A stretch of 13,027 nt of DNA from an uncultured bacterium (GTDB lineage Bacteria > Cyanobacteriota > Vampirovibrionia > Gastranaerophilales > Gastranaerophilaceae), in contig OMVC01000113.1 in the NCBI GenBank assembly GCA_900314375.1, forward strand, positions 1 through 13,027. Direction: 5' to 3'. Positions 6,782-13,027 of the stretch are shown here, in pieces; within the stretch, counting starts at the first letter, position 1, and the number at the start of each line of letters is the position of its first letter. The notes under the pieces were generated by a model. That model made no database searches. It was not told the DNA's origin and worked only from the letters and a program-made list of their open reading frames with translations. The position numbers and the translations under genes are program-made.

Positions 6782-7798
6782 ATGACAAAACGTGCGGTGT
6801 TATCAGGCTATTTCGGATTTAAAAATTTTGGAGATGAGGCAATACTTAATCAAATAATTAGTAAACTTCAATCTTTAAGATACTCTGTTACTGTTATATC
6901 TTCAAATCCTGATTATACAAAATCACAATTTAAACACATACGATGCGTTAAAACCTTTGATATAACTAATATCGCAGGTTTTATCTCTAAATCTGACGTA
7001 TTAATATCAGGCGGAGGCAGCTTATTACAGGATGTAACAAGTTTTAAAAGCTTAATTTATTACTTATTTATTATATTTTTGGGAATATTTTTTAACAAAA
7101 AAGTTATTATATTTGCTCAAGGGATAGGCCCGATAAATAATTCTCTTGGTGCCTTTTTGGCAAAAACACTACTAAAACGTTGTTCTTATGTAAGTGTTCG
7201 CGATAAAAAAAGTCATGATTTACTTAAAAATTGGGGGATAAATTCCGAATTGTTGTGCGACCCTATATTTTCACTTAATATTGGCAATTGCGAAAAAACC
7301 GAAACGGTAGCGGTTCAATTAAGAAATTTTAAAACACTTACAAACGATTTTATCGAAAGACTTGCGCAAGAAACAATAAATAATTTTCCCGATAAAAATA
7401 TTGAAATATATTCATTTCAGGATTCTGTCGATTTAGAAGTTTGCAAAACTTTTGAAAAGAATTTAAAGATGCTAAATTCTGAAATAAACACCAAAATATA
7501 TTCAGATTTGGCAAATTCTGAAATAATTGAAAAACTTTCTAAAGCAGAATATTTAATCGCAATGCGGTTTCATGCAATAATTATCGGACTGCTTTCAAAA
7601 ACAAAAATTTTAGGTATAAATTATGACACAAAAGTCGAACGTATTTGTGAAGAATTCGCGGTTCCGCTACTTGAACTAAATAAAGAATTTGAAAATCAAT
7701 TTGATGATTTAAAATTGCAAAATCCTGCTTTAAGGCAAGATAAATTACAACAAAAAGAATTTGACTGGACAGGCTTTGAAAATTGTTTAGCTAAATAA
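6782..7798 (+). CDS. csaB: Polysaccharide pyruvyl transferase, CsaB type
   Basis: Transfers pyruvate from phosphoenolpyruvate to a cell-wall polysaccharide, forming the pyruvyl ketal recognised by SLH-domain proteins; in Cyanobacteria and Deinococcus-Thermus this helps tether the outer membrane or S-layer (family knowledge). The 338-aa protein has the typical CsaB landmarks: GYFGFKNFGDEAIL (9-22), SGGGSLLQD (76-84), AQGIGPI (112-118), SVRDKKS (138-144), CDPIF (159-163) and MRFHA (261-265). A hydrophobic stretch at 91-111 is part of the conserved core and need not be a membrane span. The start follows the aldolase stop after one base, and a GGAAAG site sits in the aldolase end, implying translational coupling. 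The pairing with an aldolase that yields pyruvate is suggestive but unproven. Confidence 0.9.
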   Translation: MTKRAVLSGYFGFKNFGDEAILNQIISKLQSLRYSVTVISSNPDYTKSQFKHIRCVKTFDITNIAGFISKSDVLISGGGSLLQDVTSFKSLIYYLFIIFLGIFFNKKVIIFAQGIGPINNSLGAFLAKTLLKRCSYVSVRDKKSHDLLKNWGINSELLCDPIFSLNIGNCEKTETVAVQLRNFKTLTNDFIERLAQETINNFPDKNIEIYSFQDSVDLEVCKTFEKNLKMLNSEINTKIYSDLANSEIIEKLSKAEYLIAMRFHAIIIGLLSKTKILGINYDTKVERICEEFAVPLLELNKEFENQFDDLKLQNPALRQDKLQQKEFDWTGFENCLAK

Positions 7799-7800
7799 AA

Positions 7801-7827
7801 GAGAGCAATTAATGCTCTCCTTTTTTT
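7801..7827. terminator. Rho-independent terminator between csaB and the YajQ gene
   Basis: A GAGAGCA (7801-7807) / TGCTCTC (7813-7819) hairpin with a 5-base loop, then C and seven Ts on the plus strand. On the minus strand the same stem is followed by TTTTATTT, so it can also stop the convergent gene, whose stop codon overlaps the T run. Confidence 0.9.
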
Positions 7828-8326
7828 ATCTGTAATTTGTAAACTGCAACGGGGTATTATATTTATCTTCATTACCCCTGACAAGCTGAATTACCGTTTG
7901 CAAATCATCCTTGCTTTTTCCGGAAACTCTGATTTGTTCGCCTTGAATAGATGCTTGAACTTTCAATTTAGCATTTTTAATATCAGAAGTTATCTGTTTG
8001 GCAAGTTCTTGTGACAAACCTTTTTTCAAATTAAAAACCTGTCTTACGTTTCCGCCTAAAGCATTTTCTACTTTTTGCGGATCAAGAATTTTTAAGCTCA
8101 AATTTCTTTTTGAAAATTTTGATTGAATAATATCTGTGATATTTCTCAATTTCATTTCATCTTCAGTAGTAACAGTAATTGATTTTTCTTGTTCAAGTTC
8201 AACCGTTGAATTGGAATTTTTGAAATCAAACCTTGATAAAAGTTCTTTTTTTACCTGCTCAACAGCATTTACCACTTCCTGCTTATCGTATTCGGATACA
8301 ATATCAAAGCTGCAATCTTTAGCCAT
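7826..8326 (-). CDS. YajQ-family nucleotide-binding protein
   Basis: A small cytoplasmic protein of the YajQ (UPF0234) family. Members bind nucleotides, and some proteobacterial homologues act as cyclic di-GMP effectors; whether this one does is unknown. At 166 aa it has the family length. Family marks are CSFDIVSEYD (5-14), a central KILDP (79-83), RVSGKSKDDLQTVIQL (133-148) and the C-terminal PLQFTNYR (159-166). A strong GGGGG ribosome binding site lies 6 bases before the ATG. It is transcribed after the terminator of the upstream 164-aa gene, so it probably has its own promoter; a weak TGn-GATAAA element lies at about 8349-8357 on the minus strand. It converges with csaB. Confidence 0.93.
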   Translation of the reverse strand: MAKDCSFDIVSEYDKQEVVNAVEQVKKELLSRFDFKNSNSTVELEQEKSITVTTEDEMKLRNITDIIQSKFSKRNLSLKILDPQKVENALGGNVRQVFNLKKGLSQELAKQITSDIKNAKLKVQASIQGEQIRVSGKSKDDLQTVIQLVRGNEDKYNTPLQFTNYR

Positions 8327-8356
8327 ATTTAACCCCCTTTTATATTACTTTATCAC

Positions 8357-8390
8357 AAAAAAAAGAAAGGTAGAATATTTTATTCTACCT
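8357..8390 (-). terminator. Rho-independent terminator of the 164-aa basic protein gene
   Basis: A 10-bp inverted repeat (8368-8377 with 8381-8390, core GGTAGAATA/TATTCTACC) with a 3-base loop. On the minus strand it is followed directly by TTTCTTTTTTTT (8357-8368). It lies 38 bp after the stop of the 164-aa gene and before the yajQ-like gene, separating the two transcripts. Confidence 0.85.
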
Positions 8391-8428
8391 ACTAAATTCA
8401 CACTGTTATTACTTCTATTACGGGGAAA

Positions 8429-8923
8429 TTATTTTTTTAATTTTTTGATATTATTTAAAACAAAATTCTTTGCGCTTGTAAATGCATTTTTTACTTTACT
8501 TACCGGATTTGAAGTCACTGATTTTATTTTAGTCCAAAGACCTTTTAACTTAGCGCCTATTTTTGCACCTAGTCCTTTGACATTTTTTGTAACTGTTTGT
8601 CCGGAAATATTATTTGTTCCTTTGAACAAACCCTTTATTTTTGATAAAAGTGATTTTCCTTTCTTAAATCCAAATATTGCAAGAACAACTGCGGCTCCCC
8701 CAATTAATAATTTTTTAAAGATTTCTTTATCAGAATCACGCTTTGTTTTTTGATAACTGTCTTGCTCAGGTTGACCATTATTTAGTTTTACATCGCCCAG
8801 TTGATTATCAATAGTTCCTGACATAGGATTAATTGATGTAGGATACATTCTGTTAATCATAGAATACCCTATATCATCGGTAAATGCCGGATTTCTTAAA
8901 TTATATTTGATACTTTCGTCCAT
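8429..8923 (-). CDS. Unknown basic single-pass membrane protein, 164 aa
   Basis: I recognise no family. Residues 1-66 are polar and rich in Asn, Asp and Pro, without a signal peptide. One short hydrophobic segment follows at about 72-86 (LLIGGAAVVLAIFGF), probably a membrane span or anchor. The rest, to the KKLKK end, is strongly basic and built of amphipathic pieces in which a K-x-K-G-L-aromatic pattern recurs: KIKGLF at 95-100 and KLKGLW at 125-130. This resembles membrane- or polyanion-binding tails; the positive-inside rule would put the tail in the cytoplasm. The first ATG (8921-8923) has only a weak AGGT-type site; later Met codons at 22, 26 and 34 have nothing better. It ends at its own terminator and diverges from the 99-aa gene. 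Confidence 0.72.
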   Translation of the reverse strand: MDESIKYNLRNPAFTDDIGYSMINRMYPTSINPMSGTIDNQLGDVKLNNGQPEQDSYQKTKRDSDKEIFKKLLIGGAAVVLAIFGFKKGKSLLSKIKGLFKGTNNISGQTVTKNVKGLGAKIGAKLKGLWTKIKSVTSNPVSKVKNAFTSAKNFVLNNIKKLKK

Positions 8924-8968
8924 AAAACTATAACCTACAACCTTTACTCTTATATAAAGTAATTTTGT

Positions 8969-8982
8969 GTAAAATAATTTAC
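8969..8982. promoter_or_regulatory. NtcA-like palindrome GTA-N8-TAC
   Basis: GTAAAATAATTTAC, a 14-bp near-perfect palindrome (6 of 7 pairs), matches the cyanobacterial NtcA consensus GTA-N8-TAC. A TAN3T -10 (9003-9008) follows after 20 bases, the geometry of NtcA-activated promoters. A second arm, GTAAA (8989-8993), forms another inverted repeat with the same TTTAC. Chance occurrence in AT-rich DNA is quite possible. Confidence 0.35.
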
Positions 8983-9006
8983 TTTTTTGTAAAAATTTGC
9001 TTTAAT
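8978..9006 (+). promoter_or_regulatory. Promoter of the 99-aa two-module protein
   Basis: TTTACT (8978-8983) and TTTAAT (9001-9006) are 17 bp apart, with an extended TG at 8998-8999. The predicted start is near 9013, giving a leader of about 24 bases that carries AAGGAG (9022-9027). Confidence 0.55.
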
Positions 9007-9036
9007 ATTCTTAACAATTGTAAGGAGAATATTAAT

Positions 9037-9336
9037 ATGAATATGTTTAAACGCTGGTATGATGCGGATGCTGTCGTAAGTAAGGTTATTAACGATATGG
9101 AAAAAGCTCCTGAAGAAATTCAGATAAGGTGCGCAGAGTATATTATTGATGACCTGCTTAAAGATGTTGAACTTAAAGAAATGAGTCTTGAAGATCAGTA
9201 CAATTATATTATGCGCAGATGGTACGATAAAAATATCAAAGTATCCCATGCTATTGAATATTTGCGCCAATGTCCTGATGATATAAGACGGGAAGTTGCA
9301 TTAAAAGTTCAAAAATATTTAAAGAAAATATCTTAA
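9037..9336 (+). CDS. Unknown 99-aa protein of two tandem ~39-residue modules
   Basis: No recognised family. The protein is an internal duplication: residues 5-43 and 60-98 align without gaps at an offset of 55. Shared positions include R-W-Y-D (6-9 and 61-64), V-S (14-15, 69-70), Ile18/73, Pro25/80 followed by two acidic residues and Ile28/83, Ala33/88 and Leu40/95: 12 identities in 39 plus many conservative changes. Each module looks like two helices joined at the Pro-acidic-acidic turn; an acidic linker (44-59) joins them. No membrane segment or signal peptide is present. The ATG at 9037 follows AAGGAG by 9 bases; an in-frame ATG two codons on is also possible. It heads a plus-strand run leading to RNase E/G. 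Confidence 0.88.
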   Translation: MNMFKRWYDADAVVSKVINDMEKAPEEIQIRCAEYIIDDLLKDVELKEMSLEDQYNYIMRRWYDKNIKVSHAIEYLRQCPDDIRREVALKVQKYLKKIS

Positions 9337-9340
9337 CATT

Positions 9341-9369
9341 TAGACAAATATCGAAAATTGTTGTTTAAT
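9341..9369 (+). promoter_or_regulatory. Candidate promoter of the 115-aa gene
   Basis: TAGACA (9341-9346) and TTTAAT (9364-9369) are separated by 17 bp in the 51-bp gap after the 99-aa gene. The predicted start, near 9376, falls right before the GAGGGG ribosome binding site (9377-9382). The short gap also allows read-through from upstream. Confidence 0.4.
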
Positions 9370-9387
9370 AATATTTGAGGGGATATT

Positions 9388-9735
9388 GTGTCTGACGAAA
9401 TAAATAAAAACGTTATAGCAATGTTTTCAAAGCATAATAAGTCCAAGTTTACATCAAAAACAAAGTCTGATGTGAAGTATTATGCAGGCTTTAATTATGT
9501 AAAAGTAAAGAAAGATTTAAACGGTAACAAATTAAGAAAAGATTATCTGTTAAAGTACCGCAGTGAATGTCATTATATGGTTTCCGTAATGCGTGAAATT
9601 GACGGAGAAATTTGCTTGTACTCATATGATGTTCCAAATGATGATTTGTTCAAATTTATGAAATCTTTTGATGAAAACACTCTTGACGGCACAATTATTG
9701 AAATCGACAAATACTTTCCAAATGAAATAGTATAA
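9388..9735 (+). CDS. Unknown 115-aa protein
   Basis: I recognise no family. The start is GTG, fixed by GAGGGG 5 bases upstream; the next in-frame ATG (codon 12) has no such site. The first 55 residues are lysine-rich and polar. The second half alternates hydrophobic and charged residues (SECHYMVSVMREIDGEICLY at 59-78), then an acidic end with Pro83, consistent with a small alpha/beta domain. There is no signal peptide or membrane segment, and two cysteines (61 and 76) are not in a recognisable metal motif. It lies between the two-module protein and the radical SAM gene on the same strand and may belong to their operon, though the element at 9753-9806 intervenes before the latter. Confidence 0.82.
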   Translation: MSDEINKNVIAMFSKHNKSKFTSKTKSDVKYYAGFNYVKVKKDLNGNKLRKDYLLKYRSECHYMVSVMREIDGEICLYSYDVPNDDLFKFMKSFDENTLDGTIIEIDKYFPNEIV

Positions 9736-9840
9736 ATGGAGAAAATAATTGAAACGGTTGAATTATGCAAAATTAAGCAGCTAAACTATTCAACCATTCA
9801 ACTGTTAAACTGCAAGAATGTGTTTTTTTACGAAATATAA
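9736..9840 (+). CDS. Possible 34-aa leader-type ORF (doubtful)
   Basis: An ATG directly abuts the TAA of the 115-aa gene (TAAATG), opening a 34-codon frame (MEKIIETVELCKIKQ to FFYEI) that overlaps the radical SAM start by 23 bases in another frame. No Shine-Dalgarno is seen, so it could be reached only by reinitiation. It spans the inverted-repeat element. It may be a chance ORF. Confidence 0.2.
   Translation: MEKIIETVELCKIKQLNYSTIQLLNCKNVFFYEI
9753..9806 (+). repeat. Inverted/tandem repeat element with two competing hairpins
   Basis: The arm AACGGTTGAAT (9753-9763) can pair either with ATTCAACC (9788-9795, 8 bp) or with ATTCAACTGTT (9796-9806, 11 bp including one G-U). The two right arms are tandem 8-base direct repeats (9788-9803). 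The element lies just before the radical SAM start (9818) and within its untranslated leader, if transcription enters from upstream. It could be an attenuator, an mRNA-stability hairpin or a copy of a dispersed intergenic palindrome. Confidence 0.5.
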
Positions 9841-12346
9841 TGATAGCTTAAATAGGTGTTTTAAACCATACCAATATGTAGGCGGTGAATTTTTATCACA
9901 CAACAAAGATTTTGACAGCGCTAAAGTGCGTTTTGCCATGGCATTTCCAGACAAATATGAAATAGGCATTTCTAATTTGGGAGTGCGTGTTTTGTATGAA
10001 TTAATAAACAAAGAACCAGATTATATGTGTGATAGGGTTTACGCCCCCGAACCTGATTTTACCCCTAATCCTTTGTATGGGTTAGAATCAAAGCGAACGT
10101 TAAAAGATTTTGATGCAGTAGGTTTTTCGCTTCAATATGAAATGGCATATCCTACCGTATTAAAAATGCTTGAAATGGCAGGAATTCCATATAAAAATTG
10201 TGACAGAACAGATGATGACCCTATTATTGTGGCAGGCGGACCTTGCGCTTTCAATCCTTTACCGATGTCGGAATTCATTGATGTATTTTTAATAGGTGAC
10301 GGCGAAGATTCAATAGTAGAAGTTTGCCAAATACTTGAAAAAACAAAAGGTCTACCGCGTCACGAAAGAATAAAAGCCTTATGCGGTGATAAAGAGGGCA
10401 GATGGAGTGCATCAATCGGCGGGAATGTAACAAAGCGAATTGCTCAATTAAAAAAAGATACCGCATTAACAGGGTATCCTATTCCGTTTTCATCATCAGT
10501 ACAAGACAGAGCTGTTGTTGAAATCCGCAGAGGATGCGGAAGAATGTGTCGTTTTTGCCAACCGGGACATGTAACGTTACCGATACGAGAAAGAGAAGCG
10601 CAAGATATAATTTCAATTGCAAAAGATTTGGTTAAAAACACGGGCTATGAAGAATATTCACTGCTTTCGCTGTCTTCTAATGATTACAAAAATATAAATG
10701 AAGTCATTAAAGAACTTGCACTGGATTTCAATGAGAAGAAAATTTCGGTAACCTTACCGAGCCAAAGGATAGACAGTTTTAATTTAGAACTTGCAAACCT
10801 TGTTCAAAGTGTAAGGAAATCAACAATGACGCTTGCCCCCGAAGCAGGCAGTCAACGATTAAGAAACGTAATAAAGAAAAATATTTCTCAAGAACAAATC
10901 TTGAATGCTATTTTAACACTTTACGAAAACGGCTGGTCACGCGTTAAATTGTATTTTATCTGCGGTTTACCGACAGAAACGATAGAAGATATGGACGAAA
11001 TGGCTAACTTATTGTCAACAATCAGATATCGTTCAAAATTATTAAAAAAAGAAAAAGAACTAAAACATTCGCTGGATTTGACTTGTACCTTGTCAATTTT
11101 TGTACCAAAACCTTTTACCCCGTTCCAATGGTGCGCTCAAGCAAATTTAGACGAAGTAAAAGCGCATATTGATTACTTAATGGAGCGCGTAAAAAGAATT
11201 AAAGGGGTTAAAATTAATTACAGTGACAAATTTTTATCGCTTTTGGAAGCAGTTTTAACTCGCGGAGACGAATCTTTATGCAAATTTATTGAAGCTCTTT
11301 ATAAAAAAGGGGTTTATCTTGCATCATGGGGGGAACATTTCAGCTGGAAGTTATGGAATGAAACCGCACAGGAACTTGGCATCAATCTTGAAGCTCTGGC
11401 ACAAAAAAAATATGAAACAAATTTACCGCTCCCTTGGGATTTTATAAATATCGGCATTGATAAAAAATGGCTTGCGGAAGAATACAATATTGCCTTAAAC
11501 AAATATAAAGATTCAGATTTTGTATACACTCCGACCTGTGAAACAAAATGTGTAAATTGCGGTGTTTGCAAGAATTTAGGGACACATAAAGTATTGGCAA
11601 AACCTTATATAGCTTCAAACGAAGCTCAAATTTTGTCAAAACAGGAAAAACGACATATCGAAGATATTAACCAAAAAGATATAAAGCCTACTTACAGATA
11701 CAGAATTAAACTAACCAAAACAGGGATATTGAGGTATTTTTCACATCTTGATTGGCAAAATACATTTTTCAAGGCAATATCAAGAACAAGTTTAAAACCT
11801 GCTTTTTCATACGGCTACAACCCGACAATGAAAATTTCAATGGGCGTTGCGCTTCCGTTATTTTGCGAAAGTTTAACAGAACTTATAGACATAAATTTGT
11901 GGGAAAATTCAGATTGCGAATTTATAAAAAATGAACTTTCAAAAGTTATGCCGAAAGAATCGCAAATAATCAGTGTGGAGCAAATCGATAAATCAGCCCC
12001 GTCAATTGATGATACTGTTTACTGGGCGCAGTATAAAGTAAAGATTTTTGACGAAAGTGTTTACGATTTTGATAAATTCGTATATAATACTATTGAAGTT
12101 TTGAATTCCGATGAAATATTAATCGGTAAAAAAACTAAAAAAGGTTTAACTAAAACAATAAATTACGCAAAATCAATCGGAGAATACTGGTTTGAAGGCG
12201 GTAATTTATTCATAACATTAAGAACAGGAAAGAGTACAAATGTTCCTCCGTTGAGAGCTGATGCACTTATGAACTTAATTGCACCGGATGTAATATTTGA
12301 AATTACCCGTATAAAATTTTTGACGGAAGAACTTCACGAGTTATAA
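9818..12346 (+). CDS. Radical SAM protein (TIGR03960-like) fused to a DUF2344 (TIGR03936-like) domain
   Basis: An 842-aa fusion of two proteins that are separate adjacent genes in many Firmicutes. Residues about 15-220 form the N-terminal domain (AFPDKYEIGISNLG at 42-55; AGGPCAFNPLP at 139-149); no DxHxxG cobalamin motif is seen. The radical SAM core starts at RRGCGRMCRFCQPG, whose Cys240, Cys244 and Cys247 bind the 4Fe-4S cluster, and continues through APEAGSQRLR (340-349) and CGLPTET (382-388). A second cysteine cluster, CETKCVNCGVC (574-584), may hold another cluster or zinc. From about 625 (YRIKLTKTGILRYFSHLDW) the DUF2344 domain runs to the end. The substrate is unknown; the recurrent pairing with RNase E/G and ribosomal genes suggests RNA or translation-related modification. 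The ATG at 9818 is the first possible start (in-frame stop at 9806-9808) but lacks a clear ribosome binding site. Confidence 0.92.
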   Translation: MCFFTKYNDSLNRCFKPYQYVGGEFLSHNKDFDSAKVRFAMAFPDKYEIGISNLGVRVLYELINKEPDYMCDRVYAPEPDFTPNPLYGLESKRTLKDFDAVGFSLQYEMAYPTVLKMLEMAGIPYKNCDRTDDDPIIVAGGPCAFNPLPMSEFIDVFLIGDGEDSIVEVCQILEKTKGLPRHERIKALCGDKEGRWSASIGGNVTKRIAQLKKDTALTGYPIPFSSSVQDRAVVEIRRGCGRMCRFCQPGHVTLPIREREAQDIISIAKDLVKNTGYEEYSLLSLSSNDYKNINEVIKELALDFNEKKISVTLPSQRIDSFNLELANLVQSVRKSTMTLAPEAGSQRLRNVIKKNISQEQILNAILTLYENGWSRVKLYFICGLPTETIEDMDEMANLLSTIRYRSKLLKKEKELKHSLDLTCTLSIFVPKPFTPFQWCAQANLDEVKAHIDYLMERVKRIKGVKINYSDKFLSLLEAVLTRGDESLCKFIEALYKKGVYLASWGEHFSWKLWNETAQELGINLEALAQKKYETNLPLPWDFINIGIDKKWLAEEYNIALNKYKDSDFVYTPTCETKCVNCGVCKNLGTHKVLAKPYIASNEAQILSKQEKRHIEDINQKDIKPTYRYRIKLTKTGILRYFSHLDWQNTFFKAISRTSLKPAFSYGYNPTMKISMGVALPLFCESLTELIDINLWENSDCEFIKNELSKVMPKESQIISVEQIDKSAPSIDDTVYWAQYKVKIFDESVYDFDKFVYNTIEVLNSDEILIGKKTKKGLTKTINYAKSIGEYWFEGGNLFITLRTGKSTNVPPLRADALMNLIAPDVIFEITRIKFLTEELHEL

Positions 12347-12357
12347 GAGGAAGATTT

Positions 12358-13027
12358 ATGAGTAACAACAGAAACAGAAACGAAAATCAAACAATCGAAA
12401 AAAAGATTGTCATAGCTGAACGTGACAATATTGCGGCATTACTTGAAAACAAAAAAGTAACTGATTTCTTTATCCAAAGAGGAGACGTTTTGTTGGGTGA
12501 TGTTTATATGTCGACGGTTGACAATATTTTGCCAAGTATTGACGCAGCATTTGTAAACGTCGGAACCGATAAAATGGGTTTTTTACATGCAGAAGACGTT
12601 ATGGGCAAAGGTTCATTAAAAGACAAACTTTCCCCGAAACAAAAATTAGTTGTTCAAGTTGTAAAAGAACCTACAGGCCATAAAGGTCCGAGAGTAACAA
12701 CAGAAATCAGTCTGCCCGGGAGATTTTTAGTATTAATGCCTTATGAACCGGGAGTAAGCGTTAGTAAAAAAATCGAGAATTCAAAAGAACGCGCAAGACT
12801 TAAAGCTATTGTAAATTTAATTAAGCCTGTAGGCGTTGGCGTAATCATAAGAACAGAAGCAGAAGGTCAATCCGAAGCTGATATACAGGAAGATTTGGAA
12901 ATTCTTTTAGAGAAATGGAATAATATTATTACATCTTCTGAAACACTTGATGCACCAAGTTTAATTTACAGGGATCAGGACTTGTTATACAAGGTTATAA
13001 GAGAAGCTTGCACGGAAGATGTATCTG
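12358..13027 (+). CDS. Ribonuclease E/G family endoribonuclease (3' end cut by window edge)
   Basis: First 223 codons of an RNase E/G. This family makes single-stranded cuts in rRNA precursors and mRNA. After a short Asn/Arg-rich start comes IEKKIVIAERDNIAALL (13-29), resembling cyanobacterial RNase E. Then comes the S1 RNA-binding domain, with GDVLLGDVY (43-51), LPSIDAAFVNVG (59-70) and GFLHAEDV (75-82), and the conserved GPRVTTEISLPGRFLVLMP (111-129). The DNase I-like catalytic domain, which carries the metal-binding aspartates, and the zinc-link cysteines lie beyond the edge, so E and G types cannot be separated. The ATG follows GAGG by 7 bases and the radical SAM stop by 11 bp, so the two genes form one operon. 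Confidence 0.94.
   Translation, partial: MSNNRNRNENQTIEKKIVIAERDNIAALLENKKVTDFFIQRGDVLLGDVYMSTVDNILPSIDAAFVNVGTDKMGFLHAEDVMGKGSLKDKLSPKQKLVVQVVKEPTGHKGPRVTTEISLPGRFLVLMPYEPGVSVSKKIENSKERARLKAIVNLIKPVGVGVIIRTEAEGQSEADIQEDLEILLEKWNNIITSSETLDAPSLIYRDQDLLYKVIREACTEDVS

Noticed and set aside
8136..8753. 205-codon plus-strand ORF across yajQ and the 164-aa gene
   Set aside because: It is antisense to two well-supported genes, crosses a terminator hairpin, has no ribosome binding site, and its Phe/Leu/Ser-rich translation is that of a shadow frame of Lys/Asn-rich genes.
8965..9036. Upstream TTG start that would add 24 residues to the two-module protein
   Set aside because: It has no ribosome binding site and the stretch contains the promoter; the ATG at 9037 has AAGGAG at good spacing.
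8950..9270. Minus-strand 106-codon ORF opposite the two-module gene
   Set aside because: Shadow frame of a gene with clear internal protein repeats; its translation is Ile/Phe/Asn-rich without a plausible start site.
1..13027. tRNA, rRNA, CRISPR array, insertion sequence or phage signatures
   Set aside because: I found no cloverleaf, spaced repeats, transposase motifs or terminal inverted repeats; gaps between genes are too short to hide them.

Overview
The window is AT-rich and densely coded, with about 14 genes on both strands in short operons. No intergenic gap exceeds about 115 bp, so there is no gene-free stretch of 300 bases to describe. I see no rRNA, tRNA, CRISPR array, insertion sequence or phage gene. 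The gene set suggests a non-photosynthetic relative of the Cyanobacteria (Vampirovibrionia/Melainabacteria, Gastranaerophilales-like). The pointers are a CHASE2-class III adenylyl cyclase, a CsaB-type pyruvyl transferase, an RNase E/G whose N-terminus reads like the cyanobacterial form, low GC and many genes unlike well-known families. This placement is an inference of moderate confidence.

Layout. (1) 1-1690, minus strand: a lone MalF/UgpA-type sugar ABC permease, then a 46-residue acidic ORF, then the N-terminal part of a CoA-disulfide reductase/NADH oxidase-type flavoprotein that runs off the left edge. (2) 1725-3161, plus strand: a phosphoglucomutase/phosphomannomutase that starts only 34 bp from the divergent permease. 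(3) 3196-6114, minus strand: CHASE2-adenylyl cyclase, ribose-5-phosphate isomerase B (rpiB) and ribosome silencing factor (rsfS). (4) 6175-7798, plus strand: a KDPG-aldolase-like protein followed by csaB. (5) 7826-8923, minus strand: a YajQ-family protein and a very basic single-pass membrane protein of unknown function. (6) 9037-13027, plus strand: a 99-aa protein made of two tandem copies of one module, a 115-aa unknown protein, an 842-aa radical SAM-DUF2344 fusion and the start of an RNase E/G gene cut by the right edge.

Functional picture. Regions 1-4 lean towards sugar-phosphate metabolism and surface polysaccharide: sugar import, hexose-phosphate mutase, pentose isomerase, KDPG aldolase and cell-wall pyruvylation. 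They also contain a membrane-bound cAMP-producing sensor. Region 6 leans towards RNA processing and modification: the radical SAM-DUF2344/RNase E/G pairing is a recurrent bacterial neighbourhood. Three rho-independent terminators are clear, two of them bidirectional between convergent genes.

The parts most worth a second look are: the two-copy small protein and the NtcA-like GTA-N8-TAC box in front of it; an element with two competing hairpins just before the radical SAM gene; a probably leaderless permease transcript whose promoter overlaps the start codon of the divergent mutase; an orphan ABC permease; and an aldolase with an altered phosphate-binding loop.
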